This document shows positions 54,880 to 64,000 of a DNA stretch of 64,000 nt, one piece after another; position 1 is the stretch's first letter; each line of letters opens with the position of its first letter. The DNA comes from Rutpela maculata. Its lineage: Eukaryota > Arthropoda > Insecta > Coleoptera > Cerambycidae. Under the pieces are notes generated by a model. The model was not told the origin of the DNA and did not search any database. It worked only from the letters and a program-made list of their open reading frames with translations. The stretch is from NCBI GenBank assembly GCA_936432065.2, contig OW386289.2:33783372-33847371 (forward strand), given 5' to 3'. The translations under genes and the position numbers were made by a program.

Positions 54880-55495
54880 TTTACTTTTTTACACCATTCG
54901 ATGGGAATGATTTCGATTTATAACAAATGTAAAAATTGACATTGAAAAATTCACAGATACGACTGCACATAACTGCGTCTGAATTTATTGTGTAAATAAT
55001 GTAACCTAATATTTTGTACATACGTCCGTCATTACAAGATTGAAAAACTTTTTCATCGGTAAACACAACATTGTTCCAAAACTCCAACGGGCGATAGACA
55101 CGATTTAAACAAAACATAATGCGGGCTTGCTTCTGTTCTTAAGTTAATATGGTCTTCTTGGCACTTGTACAGTTTTTTATTTTCCTATTCTTCGGCTAGC
55201 TGTTGACCTCAATGCTGGAAAATTTGTCGTGAACGCAGCGTCTCCTGCTGTTTGAAACGGATTTTTCCTCAAATAGCCAAGGAGTGCTTCATCTTGAACG
55301 AGATTTGAATTTCTTGATTGGCCATCTTTTCTCTTTACGTTACCTTCCTCTTCTCACTTCCTCCTCCCACTTTTCTTCACACTCATAACAGTACTTTTAT
55401 TCAATTGATAATGGTTAGCAACTGCTCTGATAGACCATCTCTCTCCAATTTTAGAAATAATTAAAATTTTTTCATGTTTAGTTAATTTTGGCATT
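54880..55495 (-). pseudogene. Tc1-like transposase remnant
   Basis: Minus strand. MPKLTKHEKILIISKIGERW, SIRAVANHYQLNKSTV (frame to 55354) is a helix-turn-helix start; LGYLRKNPFQTAGDAA is the second paired-like helix region; LEFWNNVVFTDEKVFQS and NDGRMY contain the first catalytic aspartate. The C-terminal half after about 54940 is lost. Several stops and frame changes interrupt it. The N-terminal extension of the 81-residue frame (MTWIENLDVE..) is upstream sequence; the methionine before PKLTK is the natural start. Confidence 0.75.
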
Positions 55496-55599
55496 GCGAT
55501 ATGACACTGACAAATAAATAAAGAATAATTTAATATAGCGAAAAAAACCGCTGCCCAAGGAAGCACTACTTCCACATCCAGATTCTCTATCCAAGTCAC

Positions 55600-56335
55600 T
55601 CACAACGAAAAAATTGTATATGTGGAAATAATTGTTTATGGAACTTTAATAATATAATATTTGAAATCCTCTACCCCAAAAACCCATGAAACGATACCCC
55701 ACATCGGTAATGGGGTGGGGGTGGTGATAGGGGGGTGGTAGTGGGTAGTGGGGGTGGATGAAGTAAAAAAATATTTTGAGGTTTCTGGTTCTTGTACATA
55801 CACTAAATCACATTTTTTTTCATCCCCTTTAATGAGGGGGTGGGGGTGGCTAATGCCAAAAATTTTTTTGAGACCTTAGTTTCTCTTGTATATACTAAAT
55901 ACCAATTTTATGGACTCCTACCTGCTTGATTTACCCATTTACCCCAAATTTACCCCCCCCACCCTTCGTCGGAACAACATGAAAATATAATCTAGTTCCA
56001 GATCTCGTTAAAGTACATACTTGTACCAAATTTCAAGTCAATATCTTAAACGGTTCCAGAGTAAACGTGCGCACAAAAAAAAGTTACAGACAGACAGACA
56101 GACAGACCGACAGAGAGACAGACGGACGGACGGACGGACGGACGGACGGACGGACGGACGGACGGACGGACGGACGGACGGACGGACGGACAGACAGACA
56201 GACCGACAGACAGAATTTTTTTTTTTTCGCTCAAACTTAAAATCTCGACGTTTTCTGACATTTTAAGCCTATTTGAACAATAAAAATTTTTAAAAAATTT
56301 TTTGTCATTACTATACTTCCACTGGATGTGGAAGT
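55600..56335 (+). repeat. Dispersed repeat family 2 with a large GACGGACG microsatellite
   Basis: It matches 13208-13795 from end to end. Near its 3' end, 56083-56215 expands to (GACA)n and then about 17 units of (GGAC)n before returning to GACA. The expansion translates as TDGRTDG, which is not a protein. It ends CACTGGATGTGGAAGTAAT. Confidence 0.8.
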
Positions 56336-56949
56336 AATAGGTGCATGGGATCTTATTGCACAGAAGAGTACCTGGCAATTCAGAAGCAAGAATTAATGTT
56401 AAATTATGATTAAAATAAATTGAAGTAAATATTTTTCTCTAACTGCAGGTATTATCATCTTTATTTAAATGTTGATTTAGTTAAACAGTCGTTAGGCTAA
56501 ATGGCCCTTTAACTTTCCCTTATGTATTATCAACCATGATGATTGAAAAGTAGTTAACTAAAGTTGTTTTAGTGAGGTTGGTAATGAAATTACTAAAAAA
56601 GGAAATGGAGAATCGTATTTAACCTAAAAATCGTTGCTTTATGTCATACTGATAATATTTGTGATTGAGTTTTACCAAGCAAAAATAGAGAAACCTTTAT
56701 TAAAAATGTTAAGAAATTAAAAAAAAATATGCTGTAAAGACTTTACTAATGAAGATATGTTAATATTATCTTTGTATGACAAGTTCAAAATTTAGGTTAG
56801 TTTTTCAGGTTTAAAGGAGTCTTTAACATTAGGTGCGTTTTTTTTTTTGCTTCAATTCTGTCAATGAAATATAAAATTTTGTTATTCTTTTGCTCATCAT
56901 TCTGATTCCAGTTTGCTACTTTTAGCGGAGCGGAATTTGGGTTGAAATT
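56336..56949. other. No gene seen
   Basis: AT-rich; an open frame on the minus strand (56797-57090) crosses into the inverted arm and is not supported. Confidence 0.4.
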
Positions 56950-57340
56950 GTTAAAAAAAAAATTTTCGGCGTAGAAAGATATGGGACCTAGACCATCTGA
57001 TAGATAGATAAATAATGTATTATATTCCCGGTTGACGACCTTTTTCCTTGGTCGAGACAAAATTTGTGAGCATTTAATTTCAGATATCACAATATTTTTA
57101 TATTGCTCGCCTACAAGTAAAAAAAAAAAATGTTACTAGGAAACTACTGCACTTAGCTGAATGATTCTAGATTTGATTGATAGAGTTTATTCCATTTAAT
57201 AATTCTACATTAGAAAAGTGTCGTAATTCAACAATATGTTTTGCAATAATTGATAAAAATGCTATTGTATTGCTTCCACACAGGCATAATTTTTTATTTC
57301 ACGATATCGATTTCAAATTTTTTCGTCAGGCATTGGTGCT
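56950..57340. repeat. Inverted arm, partner at 61970-62370
   Basis: The complement matches 61970-62370: GTTGACGACC..TTGGTCGAGAC, ATGATTCTAGATTTGATTGA, CACACAGGCATAA and CACGATATCGATTTCAAATT. The roughly 4.6-kb loop contains a piggyBac MITE, a LINE and tandem repeats. Outer borders are unclear. Confidence 0.7.
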
Positions 57341-57484
57341 TTTGTGGAGAGAACTGGTCGGATACCTTCTTCATGTGATTCCCATCCAAACTGAAAAATA
57401 TCAAACTCCTCAATATTACGTTAATGACTGCTGTACCATATTTTGCTCTGTAATATACACCTGAAAATCGAGATATTCATTTAA

Positions 57485-57939
57485 CCCTTTCACTGCTCAA
57501 AGCGTGTATACGCGCGAAAAATAAATGGGCCCACTGTGCTCCAAGCGTGTTAACTCGCCTGTCGTTTTTAAATTGGTTCAGACTGCTCAAAGCGATTTAA
57601 CACGCGTATATGTTCTATTAATACATTTTTATATACTTACACAAGTTTCTGTTGTACCTTAATATTTTTGATAAGAATGTTGTTTTGTTTTTATGTTTAT
57701 GTTTACTTGTACTGTTTTTAGCCATTTAAAAAAAATAAATTATTATTATTGAAACTAGAGCACTTGGTTTTTGTTTTTCTTTCAATTTTATATATAATAA
57801 TAGACCATGCATACAATAAACCAAATCAAATAGTAACGTAATATCGGATCTGCGTGCTCCAAGCGCGTATACTCGCAAGCGGTCAATTTATTGCGCACCA
57901 CACGAGAATTACGTGAAACCGCTTTGCGCAGCGAAAGGG
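57485..57939. mobile_element. piggyBac-type MITE with repeated CTCAAAGCG motifs
   Basis: TTAA at 57481-57484 and 57940-57943 flank the inverted termini CCCTTTCACTGC and GCAGCGAAAGGG. The motif CTC(A/C)AAGCG followed by a GTATACGCG-like sequence occurs four times near the ends (about 57495, 57538, 57585, 57857). No coding. Confidence 0.8.
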
Positions 57940-58191
57940 TTAATATACAATAAATAAAAATAAAATCAAACCAACCTGAGCACATGCTGCCTTAAAGAAT
58001 CCTCTGGTGGAGGAAGTTCTGCCGATCATTTTAACGACTGTAATGTTATTAGTTTTCTAAGATCTTCTGAAAATATTGTCATTGATTCAGATGATACTGA
58101 TGTTCTCGTTATAGTTTTGTATTATGTTGCAGTATTCTCTGAATTATTTCGAGATAAAAACATTTATATTCCAAACATTCCAATCAGACAA

Positions 58192-60661
58192 CTAATAATA
58201 ATAATAATAATAATAATATAATAATAATAATATAATAATAATAATATAATAATAATAATATAATAATAATAATAATAATAATAATATAATAATAATAATA
58301 ATAATAACAAATTTATTCCATAGTACCAAAAAAAAAAAAAAACAGGCGTAGAACAAGTCACGTTACAAAAATAGTGTATAATGCAAATATAAATAAAAGA
58401 GTAATTTTACACATTAAAATCATCTCGCTAAGATGCGACAATACAATAAAATATTATAACATTGTTTATAAATTAAAAGTTTTTGAAGTATAAAGTACAT
58501 GACAGGATACACTTATTTATATAATTTCACAGGTAGTTTTAAAGAGCAGATTGGATGAATTCTGATATATTGTAAAAGTTTTGATGTATTAGGTATTGTT
58601 TTAATTTTGATTTAAAATTTCTCTTCGGTTGATCTTTGAGTTGTTGGGGTAGATGATTATATATTTTCAGTAATTGGGACACTACATTTCTTTGGACTCG
58701 AGTGAAAGAAGTTTGGGGCGGGCGTAGCACTAGATTGGCACGGCCTCTTGTTGTATATGGATGCACCGCTTCATACCTGGTAATAAGTTCATTGTAATTA
58801 TCTTTCACAAAACAAACACATTCATATATATATAGACATGGCAAGTTAAGTATCTTCTTGTGTTTAAATATTTCGCTACATGTCTCTCTTCTCTTTAGAT
58901 GAAATATGCTTCTTAGGCATGACTTTTGGAGCCTGAAGATTCTAGTAGCCTCAGATGAATTTCCCCAAAAAATTATGCCATATTTAATTCTGGAATTTAC
59001 ATATGCATAGTAGGCACTTAGTGCAGCTTCTTCATTGACTTCATTAGATATGATACGTAGTGCATAGATGAAAGAACTTATTTTACCAGCAAGGTAATGG
59101 ATGTGGCATTTCCAATTTAACTGGGAGTCGATCTCTACACCAAGGAACTTTACATGATTTGTAGATGTGAGATTTTCGTTGTTGTAGGATATTATTAGAG
59201 GATCTTCTTGTCTTAAACTAAATTTTATTAAGTTTGTTTTTCCGATATTCAGTTTTAAATTATTCCGTGTATACCATTCTTCCGTTTTTTCTGGGCATCA
59301 GTTATTTCTATTGTCAACTCTTCTTTTGATTTAGTTCTTATTATGAGTGAGTTGTCATCAGCGAATAGATTTAACAGGTGATTAGTTATTTTAGGTAAAT
59401 CGTTTATGTAAAGTAAAAATAATATTGGCCCAAGTATAGACCCTTGTGGTACTCCTTTCTTCGTCGTCACCCAGTTAGATTGTATCACTTTTCCTGCTTC
59501 CGTTGTCATTACACATTGTCTTCTGCTATATAGGTATGATTTTAAAATATCAAGTATATTTCCTCTGAAACCCATTATTGATAATTTTTCTAGTAATATA
59601 TCATGATCGACACTATCAAATGCTTTTGATAGGTCCATAAATAAACCAACCACAAAATCTTTTTGACTGATTCCTTCTAAAATTTCACATAGCGATAGAT
59701 AGATAGCTCTTATTGTAGATCTTCCTTTAATGTAGGCACTTTGCATTTCCGTTATTAGATTATTTTTCTCCGTGAAGTCTAGTATTCTATTTAGTAGTGC
59801 TTTTTCAAATATTTTGGCTATTATGGATATTAATGCTATAGGTCTATAGTTAGTAATATCTTCTTTGGTCCCTTTTTTGTAGATTGGTTTGATGATAGTT
59901 TTTTTCAGTTCTTCAGGGAAGATACTTTGTGAGAAGCATAGATTGATAATCTGTGATATTGGTATGGACAGTTCTCTTGAGCAGTATTTTATTAGTTTTG
60001 TTGGTATTTCATCTGGTCCAACAGACGAGGTATCTTTCAGGGAGTGTATTATATTATATATTTCTGTGGGTGTTGTGTCATATAAAAACATGGTATTATG
60101 ACATTCGTGAACATGTTCCAAGGTTCTTCTTAAATTTGTATTAACGTCAGCGCATATATTCAAGAAGAATTCATTTACTTCATTTAAAATTTCAAAGGCA
60201 GTTTTATTTGTACCCGCTTTTAGATTTTCAATTTCAAATTGACTATTGCTATCTTTGCTAGTTATGTCTTTAACCAGATCCCATGTCGCTCTCACTTTAT
60301 TGTTTGAGTTCATTATATAATTTGAATGTGATGTTTTCTTGGCAACATTGATTGACTTTCTGAGTTCCTTGGAGTATTGTTTATATAGTTCCCTGGTCAC
60401 ATTTCCTTGTAGCATTTCATCATACAATTGCCTTTTTATTCTGATTTTTGTTTTGATGTTCTCATCTATCCAATTTACATTAGCTTGTCGATGGCCAATG
60501 CATAATTTTTTAGGATAAACTTCGTCCAAAATTTCTCTTAGTTTTGTTATTAATACTTCTGTGCATATGTTTGGGTCTTCATTCGACAACATATTAGCCC
60601 AATCAACAGACTCCAGTTTTTCTTTGTTTTCAGTGTCAGTTTTAATTTTATTGTTGTTCAT
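58192..60661 (-). mobile_element. CR1/Jockey-group LINE lacking its endonuclease
   Basis: Minus strand. The element runs from about 60661 to a 3' (ATT)n tail at 58310-58192. The RT ORF, the downstream C-terminal frame (YIYECVCFVKDN.., HPYTTRGRANLVL) and the 3' UTR are all present; the apurinic endonuclease domain is missing. A frameshift at about 59285-59291 splits RT from its C-terminus. The long (TAA)n tract is typical of these LINE tails. Confidence 0.85.
59255..60661 (-). pseudogene. LINE reverse transcriptase ORF, 468 residues, frameshifted at the 3' end
   Basis: Minus strand, open from 60661. Residues 1-170 are the linker after the missing endonuclease. RT motifs follow in order: VGPDEIPTKLIK (about 215), IIKPIYKKG (about 260), NYRPIALIS, FMDLSKAFDSVDHDIL (about 340), GVPQGSILGPILFLLYINDL (about 405), and the catalytic FADD at about 435. 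One base appears to have been lost in the A-run at 59285-59291, so the last dozen residues (KRKNGIHGII) are out of frame. The continuing frame reads NNLKLNIGKTN and VKFLGVEIDS before stops accumulate. RT copies LINE RNA at the target nick; this copy is probably dead. Confidence 0.85.
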
Positions 60662-61060
60662 TTATTCTCTAGTTATGAGCAGAGCTATTTATATTGTGAG
60701 CTTACAACTTGAAAATGCTGAATATATTATTTAACAAAGTATTCTAAGTACCAAATTCTTTGACACGATGCGAGGACAAAAGTTGCAGAAATAAAAAATA
60801 AATAAATTTCAAATAGATTTTTTTGTTTTAATAATTTTTTTATCCATGTCGACAAGGAAGTTAGTAAGTAGAGTTTAATAACATTTTTCAGCAATTTCAA
60901 TTTATTTTATTTTAGGTCACAGAGTATAACTAAATTATTTTAACCTAGTTACACGACTAGAAAACAGATTAAACATCTTATAATATTAAGAAAAGGTATT
61001 ACTCTTAAGGAGGTCTTTCATATAAACATGCTATAAGAAGTGAGTATGCGTGGGTAAAAA
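60662..61060. other. No gene seen
   Basis: AT-rich spacer between the LINE and a direct repeat. Confidence 0.4.
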
Positions 61061-61760
61061 TGTACATGGCGTAGCGACGCTCAATGTCACTCTAAAGTGA
61101 TAAATGAAATCTACCTGAAGTTTCGAATGTTTTCTTAACGAATTTCATATGAAAAAGAAAAATTATAAGCGTATATACATAGGTAGTTCATACATATACA
61201 TACGTACGTTGCACGGATATGTGTGGGACCTGTCAGAGCGGGACAAACGGATTTACTATGTACGTACATACGACGTACACAATGCTATTTATGTACGTCC
61301 CTACGATATCCATGTGAGTACATCATTGGTATATACATAGGATGTCCTTATGCTATGTGGGAGGGGTCGCGACGCTCAATGTCGCTATAAAGTGATAAGT
61401 GCAATTCATAGGAACCACATATGTATATGAAAATAATGTACATAACACATCCATAGTAAATACATAAACATGTGCATTAGAACGTATTATGGACATCAAA
61501 TGAACCAATAATGAATATACATATAATGTACATATGTACTTCATGCAGGCTACAAGCGTATATACATAGGTAGTTCATACGTATACATATGTACGTCCCA
61601 CGGATATGTGTGGGACCTGTCAGAGCGGGACAAACGGATATACTATGTACGTACATACGACATACACAATGCTATTTATGTACGTCCCTATGATGTCCAT
61701 TATCCATGTGTGTATATCACCGGTACATACATAGGATGTCCTTGTGCTATGTGGGTGATA
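61060..61760 (+). repeat. Direct duplication with GTACGTACAT-rich units
   Basis: The segment AAGCGTATATACATAGGTAG..GGATATGTGTGGGACCTGTC..CAAACGGATWTACTATGTAC runs from 61167 to about 61350 and recurs from 61554 to about 61750. GACGCTCAATGTC..AAAGTGATAA also occurs twice (61076, 61372). The frames over it are duplicates of each other and reflect the repeat. It is similar in motif style to 23890-24240 and 25440-25870. Confidence 0.75.
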
Positions 61761-61969
61761 ATACTACATCAGTATGTATTATTATTCTATCATGTCAATC
61801 CCTCCTTTTTCGACACGCTAGTTCACGTATCTATCGATATTTATCCCACTCGCAATGAGCTACTTGACTAAAGCGAGACGCAGGTCTCCAAATACCTCTA
61901 TAGTCTTCATTTGCGAAATGCGACAATATCTTATACGACAGAATGCTCCTTAAACATCAGGGAAGAGGT

Positions 61970-62370
61970 TGGTATAAACAAATTTGAAATTGATATCGTG
62001 AAATAAAAGGTTATGCCTGTGTGAAAGCAATACATTAGCATTTTTATCAATTATTGCAAAACATATATTGTTTTTTTAAAATGTAATAAGTCGAATCATG
62101 ACACTTCTCTAATGTAGAATTATTATACGGAATAAACTCTATCAATCAAATCTAGAATCATTCTCCTAAGTGCAGTAGTTCCCCAGTAATATGTTTTTTT
62201 ACTTGTAATTGCGCGGTATAAAAGAAAATTGTGATCTCTGAAATTAAATGCTTACAAATTTTGTCTCGACCAAGGGAAATGGTCGTCAACCGGGAATATA
62301 ATACATTATTTATTTCTCTATCAGCTAGTCTAGGTTCTATATCTTTCTACTCCGAAAAAAATTTCTCCTT
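61970..62370. repeat. Inverted arm, partner at 56950-57340
   Basis: See the partner. The divergence between the arms is appreciable (many substitutions and short indels), so they are old. 62371-63056 after it shows no gene. Confidence 0.7.
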
Positions 62371-63056
62371 AAATAAGTGTGCTACAGTCGAAATTGTGCT
62401 CCATTATTTTCACTCTATCTCACAAGAAGGAAGCAGCGGTAGCAGGTTGGAATGGGAGTGGTTCGTCTGTAATAGACGTCATCATGTAGTTGATATTAAG
62501 TCAACAGTCATGATATATCTTTTCATGTTTACTGATACCAGAAAGAATTTATTCTTACACATGAATGTCGAATGTCGATGCTATAATTCAATATTTAATA
62601 TAACCTGAGATTCCTAAAAAATTTGTCACCTCCCACCTAGCAGTTTCAATTTTATCGTTTTATTGGTAAATTTCATTTTAACTTTTCCGGTTGTGGACAA
62701 AAAAATGCACCTATTTAAAACTCGGATACTTGACATTTTTAAGTATTTTCTAGTATTTAAATTTGTCACTTTTAAGTTAAATCTCTCTTTACAAATGTTG
62801 ATAATACTGGCAGCAATGTATCCAAATTTAAAATAAATTAAAAACTATATATTACTGAGGGAATTCCGAACAATGTGCTGTGTTTGCACATTTCGTCGCC
62901 ATGAACTAGATGAAATGCGTCAACTTCAACAGTGACACCAATTCAAGTTCAAAGTATGTCACGTCTCGCTGTGTATCCTGGTCTCCGGAGTACTCCATTC
63001 TTAAACTGGATAGACTGTAGGTTAAATTTTCGTATTTTGATTCGATCTACATATAC

Positions 63057-63452
63057 TTGTTATATATCCTCAACAAAATGAGTAAATGCATAAAGTGTGA
63101 TAATCTAGAGGCTGACCTAGTAAGCTGTGATAAGTGTTCATCAAAACTGTGTCAAACCTGTACACAATTAACTTCAACCGAACTGAGAGCAGTGCTCCTA
63201 AAAAAAAGGCTTATACTTTATTGGTGCCCAGAATGTATTTCAAATGAGGAAAAGGTACAGAAGAATGTACAAACTACATACATACAAGAAATTAATGAAA
63301 TAAATAAGACAATAGCATTACAACAAGAAAACCACCGCAAAGAATTTCAACTTTTAAGAAATGAACTGAAAACAATAAGAGACAGTAACATAGATATGAT
63401 AAGACTCCTAACACAGACAAATACTGAAGCTAAAGATACGATACATAGATAG
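63057..63452 (+). pseudogene. LINE ORF1 fragment with a PHD-like zinc finger
   Basis: MSKCIKCDNLEADLVSCDKC, then CQTCTQLTSTELRAV and YWCPEC give the C2..C2..C2..C2 pattern of the PHD finger found in ORF1 of CR1-type LINEs. A coiled coil follows (NEINKTIALQQENHRKEFQ). The likely start is the methionine of MSKC at 63078; the open frame begins at 63057. It stops where a GATAGATAGATG tail of another LINE begins (63446). ORF1 proteins bind LINE RNA; this is a truncated piece. Confidence 0.65.
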
Positions 63453-64000
63453 ATAGATGGATAGATAGTCTTTATTTCACCACTATATGTACATACATGA
63501 ACATTTGCAGCAAGTCAGGGTAAAAGCTGGTGAACAGCAAATTATATTTACAAGTTTATAAAACACAAAAACATATAGATGTATATAACATTTCACATTG
63601 ATATACACAGAAGATATGAATAAGTATGAAATGCAAAAATATGTAGAGTATCAGAGCATTCTGTAAATATGAGCATTTAAATAGTCGAGTGTGGATTAGC
63701 ACCATAGGGTGTCTTAAAAAATTCATCAACCGAGTAAAAACAGTACTTTAGAATGAAATTTTTTATATTCTTTTTAAAGGACAGTAAGTTCAGTTGCTTT
63801 ATATGAAACGGTAATTGATTATACAAATTTAGGTTTTGGGAATTTTTAGCGCTTAGAGTTAACCTGTAGCGAGGTACTCTAAGAAATCCAGCAGCACGTG
63901 TGTTGTGCTGATGGTAATCAGACTGGACAGAGAGACTGGACGCACTCCTGTGAATCTGTACAAGACTATAATAAATAAACAGTGAAGGGAGGGGCATATT
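63446..64000 (-). pseudogene. LINE 3' end continuing beyond the window
   Basis: Minus strand. The frame 63997-63677 contains HQHNTRAAGFLRVPRYRL, NLYNQLPFHIK and a final YCFYSVDEFF, the conserved C-terminus of the same LINE class as 27392-28408 and 58192-60661. The 3' tail is (TATC)n at 63446-63468. The 5' part lies outside the window. Confidence 0.75.

Noticed and set aside
56021..56378. Proteins rich in TDGRTDG or VRPSVRPS
   Set aside because: Direct translation of a (GGAC)n microsatellite.
58192..58310. Stand-alone (TAA)n microsatellite
   Set aside because: It sits exactly at the 3' end of the minus-strand LINE and is better read as its tail.
1..64000. CRISPR array, bacterial operon or phage
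   Set aside because: Spliced genes, LTR/LINE/DNA transposons and poly-A signals show a eukaryotic genome; tandem repeats lack the repeat-spacer pattern.

Overview
This window is eukaryotic, AT-rich, repeat-dominated genomic DNA, almost certainly from an arthropod and most likely an insect with a large genome. The evidence is an autonomous-looking piggyBac element, Ty3/gypsy retrotransposons primed by tRNA-Leu, hAT, Tc1/mariner, PIF/Harbinger and CR1/Jockey-group elements, and one host gene with a short (61 bp) intron. The species cannot be named from the sequence.

Only about 1 kb is convincingly host coding sequence. The last two exons of a D-2-hydroxyglutarate dehydrogenase gene lie at 41763-42241 (+). 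They face, tail to tail, the last exon of an unrecognised gene at 42328-42445 (-). Nearly everything else is transposons nested in transposons.

Layout. 1-8.8 kb: the end of a hAT-type element, a foldback containing a tandem array and a 0.93 kb TIR element, then a 3.0 kb hAT-type element (8-bp TSD) with a second TIR element nested in it. Both nested TIR elements carry arrays of GACGTC-like motifs and a tRNA-like Pol III promoter followed by a T-run. 8.8-14.2 kb: inverted and direct copies of one repeat family plus a 30-bp minisatellite. 14.2-23.1 kb: a full-length but broken gypsy (copy 1, minus strand, TSD ATAT). Its RT is interrupted by an apparently intact piggyBac (17077-19609) whose transposase gene has a 61-bp intron. 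23.1-26.3 kb: a hAT-type MITE and TATACAT-like arrays. 26.3-36.8 kb: a Tc1/mariner-group transposase gene split by a long-armed foldback, which was itself invaded by a LINE, by gypsy copy 2 (29214-33181) and by fragments of other elements. Copy 2 has LTRs differing at 1 of 403 positions, an intact gag, and a pol frame from which RT/RNase H and the integrase core were removed in frame. 37-41.7 kb: MITE-like repeats and a decayed RNase H-bearing LINE. 42.7-47.0 kb: a 4.27 kb unclassified TIR element with a perfect 8-bp TSD, carrying a nested Harbinger-like element with a MADF remnant. 47.8-52.4 kb: another giant foldback, one arm hit by a solo LTR and the other by a poly-A LINE with a 13-bp TSD. 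52.4-64 kb: LINE 3' ends, a 5S-rRNA-derived SINE, a dead Tc1-like transposase, piggyBac MITEs, a nearly complete LINE RT ORF and an ORF1 PHD-finger fragment.

Functionally the window records transposon succession. The most biologically interesting items are the gypsy master and deletion-derivative pair (including an unexpected, shared difference at the inner U5 end), the young piggyBac, Pol III modules inside DNA transposons, a SINE whose 3' tail resembles a nearby LINE, and the unclassified 4.27 kb TIR element. All calls are by eye; no database search was run.
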